Positions 1 to 7,048 of a stretch of DNA of 23,934 nt are shown here, piece after piece. Both the position numbers and the translations under genes were made by a program. Below the pieces are notes generated by a model that did no database searches, was not told where the DNA came from, and saw only the letters and a program-made list of their open reading frames with translations. Numbering within the stretch: the first letter of the stretch is position 1; every line of letters begins with the position of its first letter. The DNA is taken from the IMG/VR virus record IMGVR_UViG_3300032156_000658, positions 1 through 23,934 of that record; one strand, written 5' to 3'. This DNA comes from a virus.

Positions 1-1
1 C

Positions 2-1069
2 CCTCTACGTTCTCGTGTTATCCGCCTAGCCCACACCCAGCCAAGTCTTCGTCCCTACCTCCTCCCGCTGTTGAAGACGGCCATTGATCCCGATGCCGTC
101 TACCAGAAGGCTCTGGAGGACCTCACGGACGCCGCCGCGATCAGTGACGCCGTGCAGGATGTGCTGGACGGATTCAACCTGCATTACGCATCGGTGGAAG
201 ACGAGACCAAGATCCTGTCCGAGTTCCAGGTGTTGAACAAGGCCAGGGATGGTCTGCGCTATGCCCAAGAAGCACAACGGGCTCTGAAGAATCTAGCCGC
301 CACGTTCCCCGGGGACGCCAAGTACTCCAAGGCCCTGACCGAGACCGAGAAGGTCATCGAGACGCTGGAGAAGCAGGTCAAGGCCGCGTCCACCGTCATC
401 CGCACCTTGTCCAAGAAGCTCGCGCCGAAGGCCCTGATGGCGATGATGAAGAAGGTCGAGGCGGGGATCAAGGGGTGGCTGCATGACCCATCGAAGCTCG
501 AAGTGTTCTACAACTGGCAGAAGGACTACCAGGGGAAGGTGTACTTCAACGGGATCATCCGGGCCAATATCCCACCAGGCCAGGGGAGGGATCGTACCAT
601 TGATCTCGTTCTGCGCGAGTACGTGACGGGGGCCCCCGGTATCACGATGGGGGTGGGTGGTTTCGATCTGAAACCAGCCTCGGTGAACGATGCCGTGGAC
701 CTGTTCATCACCTCGGCCAAGGGGTGGGACAACATCAAGGGCGAGACCGAGAGCCGGAAGGTGCGTGAGCCCGCCGCAAAGGCCATTGCTGCGGCCCTAC
801 AGGGCGTTCGCATGGGATGGGACAGCGACAATGCCACGATCAGCTCGGACTTCCGTACGGTCGAGTGGTCCTATCGTAGTGACAGTCTTCCGAAGGAAGG
901 TGCCTACGAAATGGGCGAGTCCAGGTACTACGAGATGGTCAGGGAGGAGATCGCCCACGCCAAGAAGGCCATAGAGTCCATGCTGGCCCCCTACAAGGAC
1001 AAGATCAACAAGGTGGACTTCCAGGACGGTGAGAAGTCGTGGATCTACATCACCGTGTACCTGAAGTAG
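2..1069 (+). CDS. Hypothetical protein, 5' end cut by window edge
   Basis: No function recognised. The frame ending in the TAG at 1069 is open to the first bases of the window, so at least 355 residues are encoded and the true start is probably just outside. A TTG at 71 is the first conventional start inside, but the codons before it read RVIRLAHTQPSLRPYLLPLL. That Leu/Pro/Arg pattern looks like a genuine conserved N-terminal peptide, so I do not use the TTG. The first ~150 residues are rich in Ala, Lys, Glu and Leu and should be helical, possibly coiled coil. The second half is mixed alpha/beta with many aromatics and ends in a beta-like stretch (WIYITVYL). A virion-associated role is a guess only. 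The next gene begins 25 bases downstream. Confidence 0.7.
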   Translation, partial: PLRSRVIRLAHTQPSLRPYLLPLLKTAIDPDAVYQKALEDLTDAAAISDAVQDVLDGFNLHYASVEDETKILSEFQVLNKARDGLRYAQEAQRALKNLAATFPGDAKYSKALTETEKVIETLEKQVKAASTVIRTLSKKLAPKALMAMMKKVEAGIKGWLHDPSKLEVFYNWQKDYQGKVYFNGIIRANIPPGQGRDRTIDLVLREYVTGAPGITMGVGGFDLKPASVNDAVDLFITSAKGWDNIKGETESRKVREPAAKAIAAALQGVRMGWDSDNATISSDFRTVEWSYRSDSLPKEGAYEMGESRYYEMVREEIAHAKKAIESMLAPYKDKINKVDFQDGEKSWIYITVYLK

Positions 1070-1079
1070 CTGGTTCACT

Positions 1080-1087
1080 GGGCGTAA
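1080..1087 (+). promoter_or_regulatory. GGGCGTAA upstream element, copy 1
   Basis: The octamer GGGCGTAA lies 7 bases before the ATG at 1095. The same octamer sits 10 bases before the polymerase ATG (1613-1620) and, on the minus strand, 8 bases before the ATG at 18899. The repeated placement suggests a translation or promoter signal. Its role is inferred. Confidence 0.35.
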
Positions 1088-1094
1088 TAGCCCC

Positions 1095-1592
1095 ATGCCC
1101 CGCAAGAAGCCTGTTCTACCACCCCCCGAGAAGAAGCACCTGTACCTGGCATACCAGGAGACCCATACGGGTGGCGAGCCCGAATCCGACGAACAATGGT
1201 CCAGCCGGTCGCCAGGATACCTCATGGTGTCTTTCACGGGTCTGGGACGGGAGAAGACCCCGCACGACGGGTTCTTCCCCTCGTCAAACGAACATGAGGT
1301 CGAGGTATCGGACGAAGTGTACGCCTCGTGTGAGGTCTATCTGGTCATCCCGCGCTATAGGGACGGGGACAGCTTCGGGACGACCCATGGGCACTGGACG
1401 GTATGGGCTGCGGTCACGTCTGAGGAAGAAGCCCTGCGGATCGCGGAAGATGCCAACAAGACCGACAACCCCTACCGGAGGGATCGGACGCCTGGCCCCT
1501 ACCGTCCGTGGGAAGGGTACTTTGCCAGGCTGGAAAATGTGGAAATTCACCACTTCCGGGTCGGGAAGTCGGGGCATATCATCCGGCACTAG
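1095..1592 (+). CDS. Hypothetical protein, 165 aa
   Basis: I do not recognise a family. The ATG at 1095 is the first in frame after the preceding stop and lies 7 bases after the GGGCGTAA element. The 165-aa product has a basic, proline-rich N-terminus (MPRKKPVLPPPEKK). A compact, aromatic-rich domain follows, with predicted strands around LYLAYQ, YLMVSFTGL, CEVYLVIPRY and HWTVWAAVTSEEEALRIA. It then has a charged stretch with several Arg and Pro residues and a His-rich tail (IHHFRVGKSGHIIRH). No signal peptide or membrane segment is visible. It sits directly upstream of the DNA polymerase on the same strand, 38 bases away, so co-transcription is plausible, but this says little about its job. 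Confidence 0.75.
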   Translation: MPRKKPVLPPPEKKHLYLAYQETHTGGEPESDEQWSSRSPGYLMVSFTGLGREKTPHDGFFPSSNEHEVEVSDEVYASCEVYLVIPRYRDGDSFGTTHGHWTVWAAVTSEEEALRIAEDANKTDNPYRRDRTPGPYRPWEGYFARLENVEIHHFRVGKSGHIIRH

Positions 1593-1612
1593 GGGATAGA
1601 TCCTACCCCCCG

Positions 1613-1620
1613 GGGCGTAA
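1613..1620 (+). promoter_or_regulatory. GGGCGTAA upstream element, copy 2
   Basis: An exact second copy of GGGCGTAA, 10 bases before the polymerase ATG. The sequence that follows it (CGTGGGGACG) resembles the one after the minus-strand copy at 18908-18915 (CATGGGGC), which extends the similarity beyond the octamer. Promoter or translation signal by inference. Confidence 0.35.
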
Positions 1621-1630
1621 CGTGGGGACG

Positions 1631-4324
1631 ATGGAACAGACCGACGGGTTGTTCGACTTTCTGGAGGGGGCGTCTGCGCTGAAGGTGGACCCGAAGCCGT
1701 GGATGACCACGGGGGAGTTCCACCTCATCCGAGCCACGAACGAGACCCTTCCCAAGATCATCGATGACTGCATCGCCAGCGGGCTGTACGCCCTAGACCT
1801 GGAGACCACTGGTCTCGACAACCGGGTCTTCGACGGCGAGACAGTGGCGAAGATCGTCGGGTGTTGCCTCAGTCCCGATGGGAAGTACGGGTACTACATC
1901 CCGCTCAGACACAGGACCAACATCGAGGCGAACGTGTCTTGGTCCCTGTTCAAGCGGGAGATGCTGAGATTGATCAACAGTCCAGCCCGTGCCATCTTTC
2001 ACAACGGCAAGTTCGATCAGGAATTTCTCCAGTTCTGCGGGGGTGACCCCATCGGGGAGTGGGACGACCCCAAGAGGTGGGAGGACACTCTCATTCTTGC
2101 CGCCCTGCGGGACACGTCCATCAAGCAGCGGAACCTGAAAATCACGGCCAAGAACGAGCTCGGGATGGAGATGATCGAGCTCCAAGAGCTGTTCCCTGAA
2201 GACAAGCGCAAGGGGGGACACCTGGACTTCAGTGAGCTCGATCCTACCTGGGAGCCTGTGACGTGGTACGGGGCGTCGGATGCCATCTGCACATGGAACC
2301 TGTTCCCGAAGTTCTACGAAGCCGTGGTGAACCCCAACGACGGGGTGAAAGGCCAAGGATTCATCTACTTCATCGAGAAGCTCTGTGTGTCTGCGACCCG
2401 ATGGATGGAACGAGCCCGGGTGAAGACCGATCAGAACAAGGCCCGGGAACTCATCCGTATCGGGCAGCGCGAGTGGTTCTCGGTGCTGGAGGATGTCTAC
2501 GATGGGGCATCATCGGTCGTGGGGAGGGACATCAGACCGGGTTACTACCGCATCCTTCGTGGGGCCGATAAGAGTCTGGAGAAGCTCAAGTTCGACACGG
2601 AACAGGTGTCCCCGTCCTACATGGAGCGGGTGGACATCGCTCGGGCTGCATCCATCAAGACCCACATGGACCCGATGGGGGACAAGAAGGGGAAAGTCTC
2701 CACGGTCACGAAGCGAGTGGCGTCCCTGACGGTGAAGGGTGTGACCGAAGACGTGGAATTCCCGGTTGTGTACGACGTGCTGTCGGCACAACAGCTCGGG
2801 TCGCTTCTGCGGGAATGCAAGGTACCAGGCCTGAAGGTCACCGAGAAATCAGGTCAGGTGGCTACTTCACAGGATGATCTGGAAGAGGTGCTTGAAAGCG
2901 CCGGGGACAAGTTCCCTTTCGCCAAGAAGATCAAGCGATTTCGCGAGGTCTCGAAGGCATTGTCCACCTACCTCATCCCGATTATCGAGGACTGCCATTC
3001 GGACCACACCCTTCGGGCGCACTTCAACGGGCAGGCGACTGAAACAGGCCGGTTCAACGCTCCTTCGTCCAAGAACCCCTCGGTGGACGGCGGGACCAGG
3101 CTTCCTTTCCACGGGCTCCCGGCAACCTACGACCCCGACCGCCCGGAGTGCCTGGCCCGCATCCGGGAGATCATCATCGCCCGGGAGGGGAAGTTCATCG
3201 TAGCCATCGACTTCTCGGGTGTTGAGCTTCGCATCGTCACCAACCTGTCCGGTGAGCCCAAGTGGTTGAGAGAATTCTTCCATTGTTCGGGCTGCGACTT
3301 CATATTCCCGATGCCTTGCCAGGACAATCCTACTCCATCGGCCCCACCACCGTTCTGTCCCCAGTGCGGGTCAGATAAGATCGGGGACCTGCACACCCTG
3401 ACGGCCCTGTCTATCTATGGGGAGGATTCCATCAAGAAGCTCGAATGGAAGCAACTTCGAGCGAACGGAAAATCCACGAATTTCGCCCTGGTATACGGAG
3501 GGGGAGGGAACGCCGTGGTGGCCGCCACGGGATGTGACAAGAACGAGGGGTGGCGCATCAAAGAACAGTACGACAAGACCTACCATGTTCTAGCTCAGTG
3601 GTGGAAGAGCCAGGTCAAGTTCGTCAAGGAGCACAAGTTCGTCGTAACCGCCTTCGGTCGGAGGTACCACCTCCCCGACATCACCCATGAACTTGGCGGG
3701 TTCCGGGCGAAGGCCGAGCGCAACGCGGTTAATGGTCCGGTACAGGGGACATCAGCGGACATCACGAAGATCTCGATGGGCCTGATCTATCGTGAGTGCA
3801 AGAAGCGCGGGTGGCTCGACAAGGCCCACATGCTGTTGACGGTCCATGACGAACTCGTGTTCGAGATCGACAAAGACATCATCGAAGAGGCCTGTGACAC
3901 CTTCATGGGGATCATGTGCCGGAACGACATCCTTCTTCGTCTGGGGTGGGCTGTGCCCCTCACGTCCGACATCGAGATCGGTCACGACTGGACGGTGCCG
4001 TGGAACCTACACAAGATCCGCCACAAGGGTAAGTGCCCACCGGAGCTTGACGGTTGCATCAAGGGCATCGGGACGAAGGACAAGGACGAACCCCCGAAGG
4101 GCGGGGACGGCGGAAGTGGCGCAGGGAAGGCAGACACACCTGAGCGGGTCTACAAGCTGAAGGGCCTGACCCTGGGTGAGGTAGAGGCACTAGCCCAGAT
4201 GATCCACGAGGGGTTGAAGACCCCAAAAGCCAAGCTCAGGGTGGTCGGCCCTAACGACGAGGACCTGACCTCGATGCTGTCCGCCGTATGGGGTGGTAGA
4301 CTACCGATGGTGGGCGACGCATGA
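1631..4324 (+). CDS. Family A DNA polymerase (3'-5' exonuclease plus polymerase) with zinc-ribbon-like insertion
   Basis: Replicative or repair DNA polymerase of the Pol I type, 897 aa, with no 5'-nuclease domain. The exonuclease domain has the acidic residues D56 and E58 (LDLETTGLD), D129 (FHNGKFDQEFL) and Y213/D217 (YGASD). The polymerase domain has TETGR at 470-474 and motif A with D527, E532 and R534 (AIDFSGVELR). Motif B has R610, K614 and F618, and motif C has H739-D740-E741 (TVHDELVFE). All key catalytic residues are present. Two oddities stand out. A cysteine-rich insertion (C552, C555, C563, C576, C579) lies between motifs A and B. A Gly/Lys-rich linker and a roughly 60-residue tail follow the normal end of the family. 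The ATG at 1631 was chosen because upstream codons in frame overlap the preceding gene and look non-coding. The stop overlaps the next gene as ATGA. The phage source is inferred from context. Confidence 0.97.
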   Translation: MEQTDGLFDFLEGASALKVDPKPWMTTGEFHLIRATNETLPKIIDDCIASGLYALDLETTGLDNRVFDGETVAKIVGCCLSPDGKYGYYIPLRHRTNIEANVSWSLFKREMLRLINSPARAIFHNGKFDQEFLQFCGGDPIGEWDDPKRWEDTLILAALRDTSIKQRNLKITAKNELGMEMIELQELFPEDKRKGGHLDFSELDPTWEPVTWYGASDAICTWNLFPKFYEAVVNPNDGVKGQGFIYFIEKLCVSATRWMERARVKTDQNKARELIRIGQREWFSVLEDVYDGASSVVGRDIRPGYYRILRGADKSLEKLKFDTEQVSPSYMERVDIARAASIKTHMDPMGDKKGKVSTVTKRVASLTVKGVTEDVEFPVVYDVLSAQQLGSLLRECKVPGLKVTEKSGQVATSQDDLEEVLESAGDKFPFAKKIKRFREVSKALSTYLIPIIEDCHSDHTLRAHFNGQATETGRFNAPSSKNPSVDGGTRLPFHGLPATYDPDRPECLARIREIIIAREGKFIVAIDFSGVELRIVTNLSGEPKWLREFFHCSGCDFIFPMPCQDNPTPSAPPPFCPQCGSDKIGDLHTLTALSIYGEDSIKKLEWKQLRANGKSTNFALVYGGGGNAVVAATGCDKNEGWRIKEQYDKTYHVLAQWWKSQVKFVKEHKFVVTAFGRRYHLPDITHELGGFRAKAERNAVNGPVQGTSADITKISMGLIYRECKKRGWLDKAHMLLTVHDELVFEIDKDIIEEACDTFMGIMCRNDILLRLGWAVPLTSDIEIGHDWTVPWNLHKIRHKGKCPPELDGCIKGIGTKDKDEPPKGGDGGSGAGKADTPERVYKLKGLTLGEVEALAQMIHEGLKTPKAKLRVVGPNDEDLTSMLSAVWGGRLPMVGDA

Positions 4325-4716
4325 ACGACATAGACGACCAGCGAGTGCACCAACTAGAGGAACAGGTCAAACTGCTGGCCAGTACCCTGGCCGAAACCGA
4401 CCGCAAGGTGGACAACCTGGTGACCGTGTGCTCCGCCGTAGCGGATGACACCCTCCGCATGTGCTTCATCCTTGATGAGCTCAACAGAGTGGGGGTGATG
4501 CCCACGCTGCCCTGGGACCTGGCGACCGTCCTGGTGGAGCTTCACCATGCCATACAGGCCGAGAAGAATGGGGACAAGGACCTCGACGGGACTCCGATGG
4601 CGAATCGGATCGCGGAATTGAAGCGGGAGATCTTGTTCCTGCGGGGCGAGTACCAGCGGTCCATGACCGCAGCGGAGGAAGACAAGGTGCCTGATGAAGA
4701 GCAACCTCCTGGATGA
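4321..4716 (+). CDS. Hypothetical coiled-coil protein, 131 aa
   Basis: No family recognised. The ATG overlaps the polymerase stop as ATGA, which indicates translational coupling. The 131-aa product is strongly helical and acidic. Residues ~5-45 form a heptad-like stretch (VHQLEEQVKLLASTLAETDRK), a central hydrophobic segment follows (PWDLATVLVELHHAIQAEK), and a second charged helix (NRIAELKREILFLRGEYQRS) ends in an acidic, proline-containing tail. No signal peptide or metal site is visible. A small coiled-coil protein directly behind a polymerase could be an accessory or oligomerisation factor, but nothing in the sequence proves this. Confidence 0.75.
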   Translation: MNDIDDQRVHQLEEQVKLLASTLAETDRKVDNLVTVCSAVADDTLRMCFILDELNRVGVMPTLPWDLATVLVELHHAIQAEKNGDKDLDGTPMANRIAELKREILFLRGEYQRSMTAAEEDKVPDEEQPPG

Positions 4717-5272
4717 TTGCAACGACCAGCGGGTACCCCCCAAGGAGTTCACCGAGACCTTCTGTAAACGATGCCGGAATCACGACTGCACGAACGCCGG
4801 GTGGAGCAGATCCTCATTCGAGGAGCGGGTACGGACCCAGGTGGACCGGCTGTTGGTGAATCCCCACCAGGCCCGTCCTGAAGATACCCGTTTTGACCTT
4901 TTCCGGGCGATGCACTTCGTGGAGATCCCTGCCGATGTCGCCATGTCTCGCCTGGCTGATCCGTGGGCCGGGCCCCAGGTCCACCTGGCGATCCCCCCTA
5001 CGTCGGTAGCAACCAACCAGGTGGTCGAGGAAGCCGTATCGAAGCTGGCCGAATCCCATGGGCGGAAACCACCAGAGCCCCAACCACAACCGGCACAGGA
5101 GCCTGTGCCTGCGGAACCCCCAACGGCCATCAACACCGAGTTTCCTGATGGCGGGGTGATGATAGGTGGTGGTCCGATCCCACCGTCATCGGAACTGAAA
5201 GCAGACCCATGGGCTCCGAAGCCCAAGGATAACGTCGTCCCTCGCGGGACGAAGATCAGGATGGGCGGATGA
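4694..5272 (+). CDS. Hypothetical protein with short Cys motif and proline-rich tail
   Basis: 192 aa, function unknown. The ATG lies inside the 3' end of the previous gene, giving a 23-base overlap. The N-terminal part holds C24-x2-C27-x4-C32 (FCKRCRNHDC), a possible small zinc or metal site; C9 could be a fourth ligand. A helical segment follows (EERVRTQVDRLLVNPHQA) and then LFRAMHFVEIPADVAMSRLADPW. From about residue 120 the chain is low-complexity and rich in Pro, Gln and Glu (PEPQPQPAQEPVPAEPP), probably disordered. A glycine-rich patch (GGVMIGGGPIPP) comes next, and the terminus is basic. The stop overlaps the next ATG as ATGA. It may bind nucleic acid or a protein partner, but this is only inferred. 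Confidence 0.75.
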   Translation: MKSNLLDDCNDQRVPPKEFTETFCKRCRNHDCTNAGWSRSSFEERVRTQVDRLLVNPHQARPEDTRFDLFRAMHFVEIPADVAMSRLADPWAGPQVHLAIPPTSVATNQVVEEAVSKLAESHGRKPPEPQPQPAQEPVPAEPPTAINTEFPDGGVMIGGGPIPPSSELKADPWAPKPKDNVVPRGTKIRMGG

Positions 5273-5586
5273 TCCAGTCGATCATGGCGATTATCCACAA
5301 GGCGGCAAGCCACGGAGGTCGGGCAGTGATCCTGGTCCCCGAGGCGGCCTACAAGGATGCGTTGAACGCACTGATGTGCGTGTACGAGGACAACATGGGG
5401 AGGTCAGCCAAGCAGCCTGATGGCACCCTGGTGTCAGTCCTGACTCCCTCGGGGGACGTGTCCGAGGTGCAGGGGGGGTTCTATCTGTACCTGGCCGGAT
5501 GGGGCCTGGCGACCCTGAGGGACGAGCGGGGAATGCTGGCATGGGTGAACAAGGCCATCCAGGTTTTCACCGAGATGTCCATGTAG
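5269..5586 (+). CDS. Hypothetical protein, 105 aa
   Basis: No family recognised. The ATG overlaps the previous stop (ATGA). The 105-aa product looks like a compact alpha/beta domain: a first helix with a possible strand (IMAIIHKAASHGGRAVILVPEAAYKDALNAL), a Gly/Ser-containing loop (PDGTLVSVLTPSGDVSEVQGG), a hydrophobic aromatic strand (FYLYLAGWGLATL) and a C-terminal helix (LAWVNKAIQVFTEMSM). No metal ligands, signal peptide or nucleotide-binding loop can be seen. It belongs to the tightly packed cluster that begins at the polymerase. A 34-base gap follows it, one of the few in this cluster. Confidence 0.7.
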   Translation: MIQSIMAIIHKAASHGGRAVILVPEAAYKDALNALMCVYEDNMGRSAKQPDGTLVSVLTPSGDVSEVQGGFYLYLAGWGLATLRDERGMLAWVNKAIQVFTEMSM

Positions 5587-5620
5587 ACATCGCTTCCATG
5601 CCGATAGGTACGGTATCAGC

Positions 5621-5938
5621 ATGGCGGACAACTGGTGGATCGACAATCAGGGACGGAACAATCTGGCAGGCATCCCGGGTGACCCGGACAATCCTGCAAT
5701 ACTGCCGGATGATGTGATTATCGACATCCTCATCAACATCCCGGTGGCCAAGCAGGACTTCCAGAACATGCTGCCCTACCTGACGGGGGCCGAGCAGGCG
5801 CGGTTGAACGCGCTGGTGCTACGGAACCCGTTGACCCTGCAACCCTTCCCCTTCGATGACCAGCAGGCAGCGGACACCTTCATGGGGGGCCAGAACGTCC
5901 CTGGCGTCCACGATCCGAACAACCGGAGGCGGAAGTGA
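5621..5938 (+). CDS. Hypothetical protein, 105 aa
   Basis: No family recognised. The ATG at 5621 follows a 34-base gap. The start is supported because the reading frame has no other good start nearby and the product begins with a plausible small domain. The N-terminus is rich in Asn, Asp, Trp and Pro (MADNWWIDNQGRNNLAGIPG). A helical segment with Leu/Ile periodicity follows (DVIIDILINIPVAKQDFQNMLPYLTGAEQARLNALVL), and the end is polar and Asn/Arg-rich. No transmembrane segment or signal is present. The gene ends in a GTGA overlap with a predicted lipoprotein gene, so the two may be co-translated, although no functional link is evident. Confidence 0.65.
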   Translation: MADNWWIDNQGRNNLAGIPGDPDNPAILPDDVIIDILINIPVAKQDFQNMLPYLTGAEQARLNALVLRNPLTLQPFPFDDQQAADTFMGGQNVPGVHDPNNRRRK

Positions 5939-6294
5939 AAGCACTGATCGTATTCCTGATGGCGGCTGGATGTGCGTCATCGGTCGTCCGGGATCGGGCG
6001 ACTTACGTTGCAGAGGTGGCTTTCACGGACCACATGATCCGTGATGGTGCCCCGGCGGTACGGGACTTCGTGGCCACACACTGTGCTTGTACTGACAACA
6101 CCTGGCGGGCGACCGGCCAGGGGGCCACGAACGAGCAGTGTGGTGTCTACGTGAACTGGTGGATGGTCTACACTGCGAGATGGCAGTGGCATCACGACAT
6201 GATGCTGTTCAACGCCAGGGTGACGAACGTGAGGCCCCCAGCGGCATCGCCCATCCCTGCGGTAACGTGTGACCTCCCACGGAGCAGCCCATGA
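5935..6294 (+). CDS. Predicted small lipoprotein, 119 aa
   Basis: The GTG start overlaps the previous stop (GTGA). The N-terminus has the layout of a lipoprotein signal peptide: one Lys, a hydrophobic core (ALIVFLM) and a lipobox-like AAGC with the candidate lipidated cysteine at C13. The mature part has four further cysteines (C50, C52, C69, C112), enough for two disulfides, many Trp/Tyr/His residues (NWWMVYTARWQWHHDM) and a Pro/Ala-rich end. This fits an envelope protein facing the periplasm or exterior. Some phages encode lipoproteins for superinfection exclusion or as outer-membrane spanins; the length and Cys content do not settle which, if either, applies. It sits within a DNA-metabolism cluster, with no holin or endolysin recognised nearby. 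The signal is visible; the role is inferred. Confidence 0.7.
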   Translation: MKALIVFLMAAGCASSVVRDRATYVAEVAFTDHMIRDGAPAVRDFVATHCACTDNTWRATGQGATNEQCGVYVNWWMVYTARWQWHHDMMLFNARVTNVRPPAASPIPAVTCDLPRSSP

Positions 6295-6644
6295 ACGAGC
6301 ACGCAGTCGAACTGGTGAACCAAGCCGTAAGCCGCCTGCGAAGCCTCCGCAATGAGGCCAGTGAGCCATGGGAGAAAGCCGTGATCGACGCTGGCTTGTC
6401 GGTCCTGGCTCGCGGTGGGACTGAAGCGGTGCAGCAACTGGTGTCCATGATCGAGCGGAAGGACTCAGCACAGCTCATCTCGACCGGCCTACCCCTGCGG
6501 GAGTCCAGCGACCTCCTGGTCGCACTCCAGAACGGTGAGGCTGATCGGGTGAAGCGGACCAAGGAACTGCTTGAGAAGGTGTGGGCGATGGCGAAGATCG
6601 TGGCGGAGGATTTGCTGAAGATCGCTCTCGGGAGTGCCGCATGA
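6291..6644 (+). CDS. Hypothetical helical protein, 117 aa
   Basis: No family recognised. ATGA overlap with the lipoprotein stop, and a GGAG six bases upstream could serve as ribosome-binding site. The product is almost wholly alpha-helical by composition: amphipathic stretches (HAVELVNQAVSRLRSLRNE, WEKAVIDAGLSVLARGG, AVQQLVSMIERKDSAQL) and a C-terminal helix (RTKELLEKVWAMAKIVAEDL). No cysteine, signal peptide or nucleotide-binding motif is present. It could be a small oligomeric or protein-binding factor, but the sequence gives no specific function. The stop overlaps the start of the cold-shock-domain gene. Confidence 0.7.
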   Translation: MNEHAVELVNQAVSRLRSLRNEASEPWEKAVIDAGLSVLARGGTEAVQQLVSMIERKDSAQLISTGLPLRESSDLLVALQNGEADRVKRTKELLEKVWAMAKIVAEDLLKIALGSAA

Positions 6645-7048
6645 AGGGGGCGATCAATCGGTATCTGGCTGAGAAGAGATACGGATTCATCACCCCGGAT
6701 GATGAATCCGAACAGGTGTTCTTCCACCAATCGGTGTTCGAGACCGGTGTGGAGGGGCCCCCGCCCATCACCGGGGAGCCAGTCGAGTATGCCATCGGGG
6801 AGACCACCAGAGCCACATCGGTCCATCGGATGGTGATCCCGGTCCATCACACTGGTGGGGTGAGGAGCTACGATCCCGTGAAGGGTTACGGGTTCATCCA
6901 GACGGCGGGCAGCCAGTTCTACATGCACAAGTCCGAGATCATCGGGGGGATCATCCCGGTGATCGGCTCGAAGGTGGACTTCTATACGTCGGGCAACCCG
7001 ATCCCAGGAAAGTCTCCTCGGGCCTGCTACGTGTCGGTGCTCCAATGA
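6641..7048 (+). CDS. Tandem cold-shock-domain protein, 135 aa
   Basis: Predicted single-stranded nucleic-acid-binding protein with two cold-shock (OB-fold) modules. Module 1 has KRYGFI at 12-17 (RNP-1-like) and VFFH at 26-29 (RNP-2-like). Module 2 has KGYGFI at 81-86 and FYMH at 93-96. Each begins with the family's glycine-plus-beta-strand entry (GAINRYLAEK; GGVRSYDPVK). Bacterial CspA-type proteins are usually ~70 aa with one domain, so this is a duplication with diverged halves. The ATG at 6641 overlaps the previous stop (ATGA) and has GGGAG upstream; the in-frame ATG at 6581 would add 20 residues lying inside the preceding gene and is rejected. A role as RNA chaperone or anti-terminator-like factor during infection is inferred from the family. 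Confidence 0.88.
   Translation: MKGAINRYLAEKRYGFITPDDESEQVFFHQSVFETGVEGPPPITGEPVEYAIGETTRATSVHRMVIPVHHTGGVRSYDPVKGYGFIQTAGSQFYMHKSEIIGGIIPVIGSKVDFYTSGNPIPGKSPRACYVSVLQ

Noticed and set aside
71-73. TTG as start of the first gene
   Set aside because: The frame is open upstream to the window edge and encodes a coherent peptide, so the gene is treated as partial.
1508-1630. Longer N-terminus for the polymerase
   Set aside because: The extra 41 codons overlap the previous gene and contain no exonuclease-like sequence. ATG 1631 has an upstream element.
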